Shown: positions 17,755 to 27,893, counted from the stretch's first letter. The stretch: DNA of 32,956 nt from Candidatus Tayloriibacteriota bacterium (GCA_903857825.1 CAIOGI010000008.1:1-32956); one strand, 5' to 3'. Notes: generated from the sequence alone by a model not told the origin. Numbers and translations: made by a program.

Positions 17755-18453
17755 ATGAATAATATAAAGAGATACAAGCCCAAAAGGGTGCAAAGTTTTG
17801 TTTTGTCAGCTGAACTTGCCTATGTTGTCGGTTTACTTGTAACTGATGGGTGTCTATCATCCGATGGCCGACATATTATATTTACCTCTAATGATATCGA
17901 GTCTATTGGAAATGTGATTAGAATACTTAAATTAAAAAATATAATTGGTTTTACAAGAAATAAAACGAGCGAAGTTTATAGAATACAGATTACCAATGTC
18001 CAATTATATGATTGGCTTATAAAAATTGGACTGAGTCCAGCTAAGTCATTAACCATTGGTGAAATAAACGTTCCTGACAAATATTTTGTTGACTTTCTCA
18101 GAGGACATCTTGATGGCGATGGTTCAATAACGACATACACCGATAGATATAATACGAAGAAAAATATAAAATATGTTTATGAAAGAATCTTTACGACATT
18201 CATTTCCGCAAGCAAAAAGCATATCTTATGGTTAAGAGATAGAATAATTTGTAATCTAGAAGTAAAAGGATCAATTCACAAAACAAAAATAAATAATACA
18301 TCCCCAAATCCTATTTACATTATTAAGTACGGAAAGAAAGAATCCATAAAATTGCTTGCGAAAATATATTATTCAAACAAGATACCATGCTTGTCACGTA
18401 AAAAGATAAAATATGAAAAATATTATAAAAAAACTCCACCGCTCCAGACTTAG
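17755..18453 (+). CDS. LAGLIDADG homing endonuclease-like protein immediately 3' of tRNA-Leu
   Basis: LAGLIDADG motifs AYVVGLLVTDGCLS and FLRGHLDGDGSIT; ATG at 17755 is 2 nt after the tRNA discriminator; the frame is open back through the whole tRNA (ORF track start 17629). Confidence 0.85.
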   Translation: MNNIKRYKPKRVQSFVLSAELAYVVGLLVTDGCLSSDGRHIIFTSNDIESIGNVIRILKLKNIIGFTRNKTSEVYRIQITNVQLYDWLIKIGLSPAKSLTIGEINVPDKYFVDFLRGHLDGDGSITTYTDRYNTKKNIKYVYERIFTTFISASKKHILWLRDRIICNLEVKGSIHKTKINNTSPNPIYIIKYGKKESIKLLAKIYYSNKIPCLSRKKIKYEKYYKKTPPLQT

Positions 18454-18464
18454 GCAACGGTGTG
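18425..18464 (-). terminator. Intrinsic terminator of 18481-18681 gene, overlapping the end of the LAGLIDADG ORF
   Basis: Reverse strand CACCG-16 nt-CGGTG-GAG-TTTTTTT. Confidence 0.7.
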
Positions 18465-18480
18465 AGTGTTTCTGAAGACT

Positions 18481-18681
18481 TTACCTTGAGTCATGAAATG
18501 AAGCTTTACTACGAGCACGGCGAGCCAATGCAATATGCCTCTCAAGTAGTTTGATCAGATCATCAGTAGAAGGATTTCTTATTTCGGTTAGTGCTCTAAT
18601 AGCACGATCCTTTTCTTTTGAGGCAGTACCAATATCATCCAACAGACAACTTGCGATTCCGGTTCTTTGAATTGGATACAT
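18481..18681 (-). CDS. Small hypothetical helical protein
   Basis: 66 aa ORF with adjacent terminator. Confidence 0.55.
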   Translation of the reverse strand: MYPIQRTGIASCLLDDIGTASKEKDRAIRALTEIRNPSTDDLIKLLERHIALARRARSKASFHDSR

Positions 18682-18740
18682 AATTTTGAATATCAGGATC
18701 TTGTTTGCTATCTACCAAATCTCATTGTACATTAATAAAC

Positions 18741-19598
18741 ATGAAAATCAAAATCGTAGTAATCACAGGCCCCACAGCTACCGGCAAAAGCGACTTTGCT
18801 GTTGAATACGCCCTGAAACATAATGGCGAAGTTATTTCTGCTGATTCAAGACAGGTATATAAAGGTATGGATATCGGTACCGGAAAGATCACTATTGAGG
18901 AAATGAAGGGCGTCCCTCATCATTTACTTGATGTCGCTGATCCAAGCGAACAATTCAATGTTGGGCAATATAAAAAGCTGGCCCAAGAAGCCATAGAAGA
19001 TATCTCCAGCCGAGGTAAGTTACCAATCATTTGTGGTGGAACAGGTTTCTATATTGATGCAGTTGTTAATAATATTTCATATCCAGATGTGCCACATGAT
19101 AAAGAACTTAGAGAAGGTCTTGAAAAAATGACTACTGAGGAACTTTTCACTAAACTTGCAACACTAGATAAAGAGTTTGCAATTTCTTTAAATAATTCTG
19201 AAATAAATAATAGACAAAGGCTAGTCAGATTAATAGAGATCGCTACTGCTCTCGGCAATATTCCCAAGGTGACTAAAAATCAGTCAGATTATGATGTGAC
19301 ATGGATTGGACTAAATTATCCTTATGAAAAACTAAAAGAAAGAATTCATATTCGCCTATTGAAGCGCGTAGATGCCGGCATGATAGAGGAAATTGAAAGA
19401 CTGCATAAAGAAGGATTGTCATGGGAGAAGCTAGATGGCTTTGGTCTTGAATATAGATATATTTCGAGATTCTTACGCGAGATGATTACAAAAGAAGAAA
19501 TGTTGAAGCTGCTCGAAATCGAGATTTGCCATTATGCAAAGAGACAAATGGTTTGGTTTAAGAGGAATAAGGAGATTGAGTGGGTCAACAAAAACTAA
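18741..19598 (+). CDS. miaA: tRNA dimethylallyltransferase
   Basis: MKIKIVVITGPTATGKSDFAVEYA, ISADSRQVYKGMDIGTGK, VPHHLLDV, GGTGFYI. Start moved to 18741, where TTGCTA-17-TACATT-7 nt-ATG gives a leaderless promoter. Confidence 0.94.
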   Translation: MKIKIVVITGPTATGKSDFAVEYALKHNGEVISADSRQVYKGMDIGTGKITIEEMKGVPHHLLDVADPSEQFNVGQYKKLAQEAIEDISSRGKLPIICGGTGFYIDAVVNNISYPDVPHDKELREGLEKMTTEELFTKLATLDKEFAISLNNSEINNRQRLVRLIEIATALGNIPKVTKNQSDYDVTWIGLNYPYEKLKERIHIRLLKRVDAGMIEEIERLHKEGLSWEKLDGFGLEYRYISRFLREMITKEEMLKLLEIEICHYAKRQMVWFKRNKEIEWVNKN

Positions 19599-19606
19599 AT
19601 AAAATG

Positions 19607-19677
19607 CGGGAGATGGAGGAATCGAACCCCCGTCAGAGATTTTGGAGATCCCTGTTTTACCACTAAACTAATCTCCC
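19607..19677 (-). tRNA. tRNA-Trp(CCA)
   Basis: Reverse strand GGGAGAT...GGGAT-CTCCAAA-ATCTC...GGGGGTTCGATTCCTCC-ATCTCCC-G. Confidence 0.92.
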
Positions 19678-19687
19678 ATTTGACATA

Positions 19688-20338
19688 CTAAATATATAGC
19701 CTAATGAACTTTTTGGCAAACGAAATTATAACTCTTGCAATATGAGAATCAAAATATGATATCCTTACACACCCCTTATACCCTTCATTGATATATTTGT
19801 GATTACTTTTCTTCCTGTATATTGAAAGGTTTTCTTTTGGAATCTTTATCTTTGACAACCAGAACTTAGATAATTCACCCACATTGTGATAGTCATGAAC
19901 GTGCAAACACATTCTTATTCTGTTCATATCTATATTAAATATCTTTTTCAAAAGATTTACAAAAGCTACCACGAGCTCGGGGTTTGAATTTGTAAAAGCA
20001 ACTCCATTATCTCTCTTAATTCCCTCACACCAGTACATCATCGCTAGCGCAGTTAATTCAACATCATTATCAATAGTCATCAATTTTATCAGATCATTGG
20101 CTTCCTTACTTGCAATTTCAAGTCTTTTCAATTTCTTCTCATGTAATATTGTATGCCCCTTTAATCGACTAGTTTTAGCTTTTTGTTCCATACGACTAAG
20201 ACCACTAGCATCAATCATTACATCTTTTGTCCATAACGACGCTGTACTTTTAGAAATACCTATTTTTTTAGATATTTCAGCCAACGAATAACCTGATCTT
20301 CTTAACTTCATAGCCTTTTCTTTTTCGACTTTCTTCAT
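19688..20338 (-). CDS. HTH protein with a possible LAGLIDADG-like C-terminal domain
   Basis: N-terminal HTH YSLAEISKKIGISKSTASLWTKDV; ALAMMYWCEGIKRDNGVAFTNSNPELVVAFVNLLKKIFNID resembles a LAGLIDADG-type core. Confidence 0.6.
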   Translation of the reverse strand: MKKVEKEKAMKLRRSGYSLAEISKKIGISKSTASLWTKDVMIDASGLSRMEQKAKTSRLKGHTILHEKKLKRLEIASKEANDLIKLMTIDNDVELTALAMMYWCEGIKRDNGVAFTNSNPELVVAFVNLLKKIFNIDMNRIRMCLHVHDYHNVGELSKFWLSKIKIPKENLSIYRKKSNHKYINEGYKGCVRISYFDSHIARVIISFAKKFIRLYI

Positions 20339-20413
20339 AAGATTTTAGTTAATATTAATAATACAAAAGACCCAGAGTCACTGAGTCCTTCATACGCTTA
20401 AAAAAGAAAACTT

Positions 20414-20569
20414 TTATTTCTTGGCCTCCTTGAAAGTTACATGCTTTCGAAGTTTCTTGCTGAACTTCTTTAGCTCTATCTTTCGCTCTACCTTTTTCTT
20501 ATTCTTTCGAGACATATAAACCTCACCTGTCTCTTTGTTTTTTAATTGTATAAGTTGAATCTGTGACAT
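20414..20569 (-). CDS. rpmG: 50S ribosomal protein bL33 (cysteine-less form)
   Basis: Not in ORF track. MSQIQLIQLKNKETGEVYMSRKNKKKVERKIELKKFSKKLRKHVTFKEAKK; C-terminal ELKKFxxxLRKHVxxKEAK matches bL33. Confidence 0.85.
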   Translation of the reverse strand: MSQIQLIQLKNKETGEVYMSRKNKKKVERKIELKKFSKKLRKHVTFKEAKK

Positions 20570-20712
20570 AGTGGGAATACTATATACTATTTGATTAAAA
20601 ATGGCAAACCGTGTTTGAAATGGTAAAAACTATATGTCTGAATGATTAAAAACTTGTAAAAATAATTTGTATATATTAAATTACATTTATTAATAAATAA
20701 CTAATAAAAATA

Positions 20713-20916
20713 ATGACAAAAAATTATTGTGATCACTGTAAAAATGAGATCATAGACAAGAAATATGTGAGAGTTTCATTTATGGGGCCAGTATCAATAA
20801 AACCTTGGTTTGTTGGAGATAATATATATTTATGTGAGCAATGCTATTGGAATGTTAAAGAAAAAATGGAAAGCATAATTGGTAATAATATACAGGGAGT
20901 GTTGACTAGTGCTTAA
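20713..20916 (+). CDS. Small putative zinc-binding protein
   Basis: 67 aa, CDHCKNEI ... LCEQCYW. Confidence 0.6.
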   Translation: MTKNYCDHCKNEIIDKKYVRVSFMGPVSIKPWFVGDNIYLCEQCYWNVKEKMESIIGNNIQGVLTSA

Positions 20917-20930
20917 AAATTGGCAAATTT

Positions 20931-20992
20931 AAACCGCTAGAGGACATTGCTGCCAATAGCGGTTTCGAAAGGGAAGCATCACCGAGCTTCCC
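20931..20992 (-). terminator. Two consecutive hairpins downstream of the 22435-21015 gene pair
   Basis: AAACCGCTA/TAGCGGTTT (20931-20965) and GGGAAGC/GCTTCCC (20971-20992). Confidence 0.65.
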
Positions 20993-21014
20993 TACTTACG
21001 GGATGGAGATACCA

Positions 21015-22052
21015 TCATTGACTGGGTACCGGTGTTAACGGCACAGGTTCCGCATCCCAGCGACTTGCCCAATAATAGCGCATGCCGTAGTTTCCACTCT
21101 GGAAGTCCAGGACGAGACTCCTGTTTGTCCCCATTCTATATTGCATAGAGTGGAGAGGGTCTGACATGTGCCAAATACTTACTGCTTCGGCCATTTCCGT
21201 CGTCTGAGTACCGTTGTTGTTGTCAAAAACAGCAGCGGCACCCAGAAACACAGTCCGATTTGTTGTCGTCACGAATTGTACAAGCGGATTTCTTCGTTCA
21301 CGAATCTCGTCACCAGACACGATTACCACAACCGTGTTGGTGTTGACAATGGAACGAAAGCCGAGCAGATGGATCTTCTGTTCAATCCTCAAGCTTGTAG
21401 GCAGGATTTGCCTGCCGCCACGTAAAGCATATGCATGCTGAACACCATCCTCGGTGGTAACAACAATCTCGCCATTTTTTCCAGCGAATGATGTTGCTAC
21501 CATGAACCCAGATCCTTCCCTCACCCCGAACTCGTTGTCCGAGTAGAAGCGGATAGGATTTCCGTTTGAATCTCGCTCAACGGCATAAACCCAGTGAACC
21601 CCATTGAATGGGATCCAGATCTTGTCAGAAATCCTGAGCTTAACAGGTATCTTGACAGTGCCGTTTGAGGACGGTGACCAGCCGTAGCCGTCGAATAGGT
21701 TGTAACCAAACTCGTCGTAGAGACCGACCCAACTACTGACCATTTTGTTGGTGTAAAGAACAAACAGCGACAGACGCTGAGTCTCCACCAACTGTACGGC
21801 ATCAGCTAAAATGACGCCGTTAGTGCCTGGCCGATACTCACCGAACCAGTACGATCCTTGACCAGAATTGACGGTTCCATCAGCCCCAACGTTCGCACCA
21901 GCGAAGCGGATGCGATTGATGGCGAATGACTGGATCTGATCCAGACTGCCGATCGGTAGTTGATCCGGCGGTGGTGTAGGGACAGTCTGTGACAGCACGG
22001 ACGTGGTTACAAGGGTGGCCAAGGCCAGCGCAAGTAGGTTGATTGTCTTCAT
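21015..22052 (-). CDS. Secreted hypothetical protein
   Basis: Signal peptide MKTINLLALALATLVTTSVLSQ; GC-richer ORF. Confidence 0.8.
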   Translation of the reverse strand: MKTINLLALALATLVTTSVLSQTVPTPPPDQLPIGSLDQIQSFAINRIRFAGANVGADGTVNSGQGSYWFGEYRPGTNGVILADAVQLVETQRLSLFVLYTNKMVSSWVGLYDEFGYNLFDGYGWSPSSNGTVKIPVKLRISDKIWIPFNGVHWVYAVERDSNGNPIRFYSDNEFGVREGSGFMVATSFAGKNGEIVVTTEDGVQHAYALRGGRQILPTSLRIEQKIHLLGFRSIVNTNTVVVIVSGDEIRERRNPLVQFVTTTNRTVFLGAAAVFDNNNGTQTTEMAEAVSIWHMSDPLHSMQYRMGTNRSLVLDFQSGNYGMRYYWASRWDAEPVPLTPVPSQ

Positions 22053-22093
22053 TTCTTTGCTTTGTCTTTCTTTTTTTTTACTGTTGTTTTCCG

Positions 22094-22435
22094 TTATCTC
22101 ACAGGCGACACCACATTGGTGTCAACTTTTGGTTTTCTGCGAGAAATTATTTCCAGTAGCTGACCCTCGCCATTTGTAATGGCGATCGAATCTACTGGTG
22201 GAGGTGGAACCTCCGATGTGAATCGGGGTTCAGTCACCACCACAATTTCAAAGCCGTTCGTCGCCGCGGGAGCAACCTGCTCCTGCTGAGTGGCCGCTGC
22301 CCGCTCCTCTTCTCTGACGAAGTATAGATAGAGCGAGATAAAGCCAATCACGACTGCGAGCACCAACAACATTGCAATTAGCAGTCCAAAACCGTTATCT
22401 TTTTTTGACGTTCCGGAGTAGATAGGTCCTGACAT
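22094..22435 (-). CDS. Single-pass membrane hypothetical protein
   Basis: TM segment FGLLIAMLLVLAVVIGFISLYLYFV; directly upstream of 21015-22052. Confidence 0.75.
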   Translation of the reverse strand: MSGPIYSGTSKKDNGFGLLIAMLLVLAVVIGFISLYLYFVREEERAAATQQEQVAPAATNGFEIVVVTEPRFTSEVPPPPVDSIAITNGEGQLLEIISRRKPKVDTNVVSPVR

Positions 22436-22570
22436 AATATCTTTCTACCGCATTCTCCAACCAAAAACATAAATAGCCCTGCACACGCAGAGGTTTATAC
22501 TATTTTTTGTCAAAGGTCGGAAGGGGTCTGAGCTATTGCACAGATTGTTTCCCCTTTTTGTACAAGATCT

Positions 22571-22599
22571 ACCCTATCATACTCCCTGATATATGTCAA
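22571..22599 (-). promoter_or_regulatory. Promoter of the 22435-21015 pair
   Basis: Reverse strand TTGACA (22599-22594) - 17 nt - TAGGGT (22576-22571), extended TATGA. Confidence 0.65.
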
Positions 22600-22635
22600 T
22601 ACCCTATCGAGGCATATAGGTAGTACAATGTACCC

Positions 22636-23778
22636 ATGAAAAGACTATTAAAACGCCTTGCAAGAATGAGCAAATTCACAGAAAATATCGCTCAACCACT
22701 TGTTAAAATAGAAATATCGAGTTCTGCCCTTCACAACAACTTGAATGAGTTTAGAAAGATAGCCTCTCCATGCAAAATTGCCCCAGTTTTGAAGAGCAAT
22801 GCCTATGGTCATGGCCTATCAATAGTGGCAAATGAGTTAAAGGATGAGGAAGTTCCCTTCTTTGTAATAGACTCGTATTTTGAGGCAAAAGTATTAAGAA
22901 ATGAAGGTATAAAAACTTCCCTTTTGATTATCGGATACTCTTCAATTGAATCAATAACAAAAAATCATTTAAAAAATATTAGCTTTACCATATCAAATAT
23001 AGATACACTGAAAGAATTGGCGGCGAGTATAAAAAGCTCAACAAATATTCATTTAAAGATAGATACGGGCATGCATAGGCATGGAATATCTATTGAAGAA
23101 AAGGATGAAGCAATAAAAATAATAAAAGAAAATAAAAAAATAATCTTAGAAGGAATCTGTTCACATTTTTCTGATGCAGATGGAGTTGATGAGACATTTA
23201 CGAATAAACAAGTAGACACCTGGAACAGTGCAGTAAAATATTTTAAGAATCAATTCCCTACACTAAAATATTGGCACACAAGTAACAGTGCTGGGCATAT
23301 ATTCAAAAAGGCGAAGGCAAATGTAACTCGCCTCGGTATTGGTCTTTACGGATTGATAAATGTTGCGGGACTCAGACTCAGACCAGCGCTTGAGATGAAG
23401 ACGATAATTACTGGAATTAAGAAAATAAAAAGTGGAGACACTGTAGGATACAATAATACTTTCATTGCTTCAGAAGACATGATCATTGCCACTATTCCCG
23501 TTGGCTACAATGAAGGCGTTGACCGTAGACTTTCAAATAAGGGATTTATAAAAGTCGCCGGATTATTATGTCCAATACTTGGCCGCGTCAGTATGAACAT
23601 AACGATAATTGATGTAAGTAAGATTAAGAATATTAAAATAGGTGATGAAGTAATAGTTTTCAGTTCAAATATAAATGACAAAAACTCTATAGAAAATACT
23701 GCAAAAACTTGCGAGACAATTTCTTATGAAATAGCAGTACACATACCTTCATATTTAAGAAGAGACATTATTGATTAA
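22636..23778 (+). CDS. alr: Alanine racemase
   Basis: VKIEISSSALHNNLNEFRK, APVLKSNAYGHGL (PLP lysine), IDTGMHRHGI, GRVSMNITIIDVS. Confidence 0.93.
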   Translation: MKRLLKRLARMSKFTENIAQPLVKIEISSSALHNNLNEFRKIASPCKIAPVLKSNAYGHGLSIVANELKDEEVPFFVIDSYFEAKVLRNEGIKTSLLIIGYSSIESITKNHLKNISFTISNIDTLKELAASIKSSTNIHLKIDTGMHRHGISIEEKDEAIKIIKENKKIILEGICSHFSDADGVDETFTNKQVDTWNSAVKYFKNQFPTLKYWHTSNSAGHIFKKAKANVTRLGIGLYGLINVAGLRLRPALEMKTIITGIKKIKSGDTVGYNNTFIASEDMIIATIPVGYNEGVDRRLSNKGFIKVAGLLCPILGRVSMNITIIDVSKIKNIKIGDEVIVFSSNINDKNSIENTAKTCETISYEIAVHIPSYLRRDIID

Positions 23779-23790
23779 TACATATACCAA

Positions 23791-23813
23791 AAACCCGCCT
23801 TAAGCGGGTTTTC
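23791..23813 (+). terminator. Intrinsic terminator after alr
   Basis: ACCCGC-cttaa-GCGGGTTTTCT. Confidence 0.8.
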
Positions 23814-23870
23814 TGGTGTGACTATGTGTTCTTCTATCAATAAATAAATATCAACCGAAGTGTCCTTGTG

Positions 23871-23952
23871 TGCGCCGGGCTGGACTCGAACCAGCGATGC
23901 CCGAAGGCCGGAGATTTACAGTCTCCTGGAATAGCCACTATCCGACCGGCGC
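23871..23952 (-). tRNA. tRNA-Tyr(GTA)
   Basis: Reverse strand GCGCCGG...GGAGA-CTGTAAA-TCTCC...GCTGG-TTCGAGT-CCAGC-CCGGCGC-A. Confidence 0.95.
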
Positions 23953-24030
23953 AAGTTGTATTTCCCCAACAACTAGTCCCCTTTAAGGACGATTAAGGTA
24001 CTGTCCATTCATGAGTCTATCAAATTTCTT

Positions 24031-26709
24031 TTACTTCTTCAACTCAATTGCCGACAAAATCATCTTTCCCTCACCTCTCTTCTTCTTTTTAACATCAAAG
24101 ACAAACTCTTCACCTTTCAGACTTACAGATATTGAGCCACCTTTTACCACGCCCTGAGAGATCATAAGCGAGGCCACTGGTGTAAGAATCTTGTTCTGTA
24201 TCAAGCGTTTTAGAGGTCTAGCACCGTATTGAGGGTTATAACCTTCTTTTGCAAGGTATGCTAGTACTTCTGAAGTAACTGTCAAAGTTATGTCCTTTGC
24301 CTTTAGTCTTTCTGTGACAATATCAACCTGTATTTTCACTATCTTTTCAATCGATTCCCTACTTAGAATATCGAAGAGGATAATATCATCAATACGATTC
24401 AAGAATTCTGGTCTAAAGTAATCCTTCAAACTTCCCATTACCTTATCTTTCACATCATTATAATTTTGCTTTTCAGAATTTTCAGTTGATGAAGTAAATC
24501 CAATCTTCTCCATTTTCTCTATGAATTGAGCTCCGATATTTGAGGTCATGATAATAACAGTATTTTTGAAATTCACCGTACGACCCTTTGAATCAGTTAG
24601 ACGACCATTATCAAGAACCTGAAGAAGAATATTGAATACTTCAGGATGTGCCTTTTCTATTTCATCAAAGAGAATTACAGAGTATGGTCGACGACGAACA
24701 AGCTCGGTCAAACCTCCACCTTCATCATGTCCGACATATCCTGGAGGTGCACCGATAAGTTTCGACACGGAATGTTTCTCCATGAACTCTGACATATCTA
24801 CACGTATCAAGGCCTTGTCATCATTGAATAAGAATTCTGTAAGTGCCTTTGTAAGCTCAGTTTTTCCAACTCCAGTAGGACCAAGGAAAATAAATGAGCC
24901 AATAGGTCTTTGAGGATCTGCAATTCCAGCTCTAGATCTCTTTATAGTATCCGAGATTTTCTTTACAGCTTCATCCTGACCAACAAGTCTCTTCTTCAAA
25001 GCCTCTTCCATTTGCGCTAGTTTATGCGCCTCCTCTTCCATCATTTTTGTAATTGGAATACCAGTCCAACGTGCCACAACTTCCGCAATATCTTGCTCGG
25101 TTATTTCTTCTTTCAAAATTCTTCTTGAGGACTGTAATTTCTTTAATCTCTTACCCTTTGATTCCAATTCCTTCTCCAAATCAGGAATCTTTCCATAACG
25201 AATTTCCGCTGCTTTTGAAAGATCAGAGCGTGCTTCAGCCGCCTCCGCCTCTATACGTAAAGCCTCAAGATCCTTCTTGATCTTCTTCATATCAGCGATT
25301 GTCTCCTTTTCATTTGTCCACTTGAGTTCAAGTTCGGAAGTACTTTCCTTTAGATTTGCAATTTCCTCCTCGATTTTATGCATCCTCGCTTTAGCATCCT
25401 TTGTCGTTTCCTTTTTCAGAGCCTCGCGCTCAATTTCTAATCGCATTATCTTTCTTCGAGTTTCTTCTAGAAGCGGTGGCATATTCTCAAGAGAAATTTT
25501 CAAAGCGGATGCGGCCTCGTCGATAAGGTCAACGGTTTTATCTGGTAGGAATCTATCAGTTATATATCTACTAGAAAGATTTACGGCAGCGACTATTGCA
25601 TCATCTGTAATTCTTACTCCATGGAAGAGTTCGTACTTCTCCTTTAATCCACGAAGAATGGCTGTAGCATCCTCAAGTGAAGGTTCATTAACATAAACCG
25701 GTTGGAAACGTCTTGTCAGAGCTGGATCCTTCTCTATATGCTTTTGATATTCACGAAGAGTCGTAGCACCGATGGCACGGAGCTCTCCACGAGAAAGTGC
25801 AGGCTTCAACATATTTGAAGCATCCATTGAACCTTCAGATGCCCCGGCACCTACTATAGTATGTATTTCATCGATAAATAGAATAATTTTCCCTTCTGCT
25901 CTTTCTACTTCTTTCAAAATATTTTTTAGTCTTTCCTCGAATTCTCCACGATACTTAGTACCAGCGATAAGAGAACCGAGATCAAGAGAAACCAATTCCT
26001 TATCCTTCAATGATTCAGGAATATCACCTTGTGCCATGCGTATTGCAAGTCCCTCGACTATTGCTGTTTTTCCAACACCCGCCTCACCTATCAAAATAGG
26101 GTTATTTTTTGTACGTCGAGAAAGGATTTGTATGACACGAAGGATTTCATTATCACGACCAATAACTGGATCGAGTTTGTTTTCCTTGGCAAGTTTCGTT
26201 AGGCTTCTTGCATATTTTGAAAGTGTACGGAATTGCTTCGGCTTCTGCTCTGCTGTGAAATTTGAAGTTTTAAATTCTTCGATAATTTTCATCACACTTG
26301 CACGCTCAATCTTGAATCTCATCAAAATATCTTTTGCTGGACCATTTGAATCAAATAGTGCAACAAAAAGATGTTCTGTCGAAATGAATTCATCTTTTAA
26401 ACCAGCAGCAATCTTTCCGGCATTATCTAAAACAGTTCCTAGTTCTGGAGTGATATAAATCTGATATGAAGGTGAGAGAGTTTTACCAGCCTCTGGAGCT
26501 TCTATATGCTCAAGTATGAGATCAGTCAGAAGCATTGTGTCTATTTCAAGACGATCAAGAATAGAAGCGACCATACTCTCTTCTTGAAGGATGAGAGCGC
26601 ACATAAGATGTAGCGGATTCACATGATTCATCCCCCTTTCTATAACAAGCTCATGTGAGCGACGCAGAGCTTCCTTTGCTTTAGTTGTAAAGTTATTTAG
26701 TGGCGGCAT
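24031..26709 (-). CDS. clpB: Clp/Hsp100 AAA+ ATPase, ClpB-like with long middle domain
   Basis: Two AAA+ modules ([31 protein letters not shown]), long M domain ending [13 protein letters not shown]..., [12 protein letters not shown]; also KIGFTSS before [11 protein letters not shown]. Confidence 0.92.
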   Translation of the reverse strand: MPPLNNFTTKAKEALRRSHELVIERGMNHVNPLHLMCALILQEESMVASILDRLEIDTMLLTDLILEHIEAPEAGKTLSPSYQIYITPELGTVLDNAGKIAAGLKDEFISTEHLFVALFDSNGPAKDILMRFKIERASVMKIIEEFKTSNFTAEQKPKQFRTLSKYARSLTKLAKENKLDPVIGRDNEILRVIQILSRRTKNNPILIGEAGVGKTAIVEGLAIRMAQGDIPESLKDKELVSLDLGSLIAGTKYRGEFEERLKNILKEVERAEGKIILFIDEIHTIVGAGASEGSMDASNMLKPALSRGELRAIGATTLREYQKHIEKDPALTRRFQPVYVNEPSLEDATAILRGLKEKYELFHGVRITDDAIVAAVNLSSRYITDRFLPDKTVDLIDEAASALKISLENMPPLLEETRRKIMRLEIEREALKKETTKDAKARMHKIEEEIANLKESTSELELKWTNEKETIADMKKIKKDLEALRIEAEAAEARSDLSKAAEIRYGKIPDLEKELESKGKRLKKLQSSRRILKEEITEQDIAEVVARWTGIPITKMMEEEAHKLAQMEEALKKRLVGQDEAVKKISDTIKRSRAGIADPQRPIGSFIFLGPTGVGKTELTKALTEFLFNDDKALIRVDMSEFMEKHSVSKLIGAPPGYVGHDEGGGLTELVRRRPYSVILFDEIEKAHPEVFNILLQVLDNGRLTDSKGRTVNFKNTVIIMTSNIGAQFIEKMEKIGFTSSTENSEKQNYNDVKDKVMGSLKDYFRPEFLNRIDDIILFDILSRESIEKIVKIQVDIVTERLKAKDITLTVTSEVLAYLAKEGYNPQYGARPLKRLIQNKILTPVASLMISQGVVKGGSISVSLKGEEFVFDVKKKKRGEGKMILSAIELKK

Positions 26710-26746
26710 ATTTTGTGATTTAGGAACGTATTATAGTGCTTTTTTG

Positions 26747-27811
26747 CTATTTTTGCAATATTTGTGTTATAACTTTTATCACATCTTTTAACTCACCTTT
26801 TGTGGTATTTCTACCAAAAGAAAACCTTATTGAATTCTTTGAATTTGCCCCTATTTCTTTAAGCACATATGATTCTTCTTCGTCCTTCAGACATGCACTT
26901 TTTGTAGAACATTCTATACCTCTAGCATCTAGTTGTAGAACGAAGAATTCATTATCGATATTTGGAATAGAAACATTAAGTATATGTGGACTAAAATTGT
27001 ACAAATCTCCGTTTATACGAATACCAGAATCTATACCTATCAATTCATTCACAAAATATTCCTTTAAATCCGCAATGCGTGCGGTTTCTTTTTCTCGTAT
27101 TTTTTCTGTAAGTTCTATCGCATAGGCAAGACCCATGATTCCAGGAACATTTGCCGTACCAGCACGTTCAATATTCAATGTTCCTCTTCGCACATAAAGC
27201 ATTCCTATACCCCTTGGTCCATATACTTTATGACCATCAAGTGATATCAGATCAACTCCAAGCTTTTCTACATAAATAGGTATATGAGCTATAGCCTGAC
27301 ACGCATCTGTGTGTAAAAGTGGAAATTGCCCACCATAATTCTTCCTTGCATCGCGAACTATTTTTGCAATTTCACTTAGAGGTTCAATAGTTCCGATCTC
27401 ATTGTTTACAAGCATAACAGAAACTATAGTTGTCTCTGATGTTATAGATTTCTTCAATAAATCCAAATTTATCATTCCATTTGCGTCTACAGAAATATGT
27501 GTAGCTTGTATTGGATTTATGATTGACGAATGTTCTATGGCGCTGGTAATAATGTGTTTGTTTATTTTGTTTTGTAATACAAGATTGTTTGATTCTGTTC
27601 CACCAGAAGTAAAGATTATTTCGTCTGGATGTGCATGTAGAACATTAGCGATTCTCTCCTGTGCGCCTTCAATTGCCTTCTTGGCATTAACAGCAGAAGC
27701 ATAATACGACATGGGGTTTGAATACTCCTGTGTCGAATACTTCTTCATTTGCTTCATTACCCCATTATCTATAGGTGTAAGTGAGGCGTAATCTAGATAA
27801 ATTCTTCTCAT
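26747..27811 (-). CDS. Cysteine desulfurase (NifS/IscS family)
   Basis: MRRIYLDYASLTPID, FTSGGTESNN, HTDACQAIAHIP, LDGHKVYGPRGIGMLYVRRG; start likely 27811 rather than 27871. Confidence 0.93.
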   Translation of the reverse strand: MRRIYLDYASLTPIDNGVMKQMKKYSTQEYSNPMSYYASAVNAKKAIEGAQERIANVLHAHPDEIIFTSGGTESNNLVLQNKINKHIITSAIEHSSIINPIQATHISVDANGMINLDLLKKSITSETTIVSVMLVNNEIGTIEPLSEIAKIVRDARKNYGGQFPLLHTDACQAIAHIPIYVEKLGVDLISLDGHKVYGPRGIGMLYVRRGTLNIERAGTANVPGIMGLAYAIELTEKIREKETARIADLKEYFVNELIGIDSGIRINGDLYNFSPHILNVSIPNIDNEFFVLQLDARGIECSTKSACLKDEEESYVLKEIGANSKNSIRFSFGRNTTKGELKDVIKVITQILQK

Positions 27812-27864
27812 TTGGTTTATTGGGTTATATGTAAAATATATAGGAAAATCGGGCATAAAAATAC

Positions 27865-27893
27865 TTGACATGGTGACCTAGTTATGCTATACT
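27865..27893 (+). promoter_or_regulatory. Consensus promoter for the ClpP-like gene
   Basis: TTGACA (27865-27870) - 17 nt - TATACT (27888-27893), extended TGC. Confidence 0.85.

Noticed and set aside
17668-18453. Intron-containing (split) tRNA with the LAGLIDADG ORF as intron content
   Set aside because: The tRNA is complete and contiguous before the ATG; no second tRNA half is found downstream
25772-26458. 228-aa ORF on + strand antisense to clpB
   Set aside because: Shadow ORF of a well-supported coding gene; low-complexity Ser/Phe-rich translation without recognisable domain. Same for 25277-25696, 24632-24913 and 25053-25280
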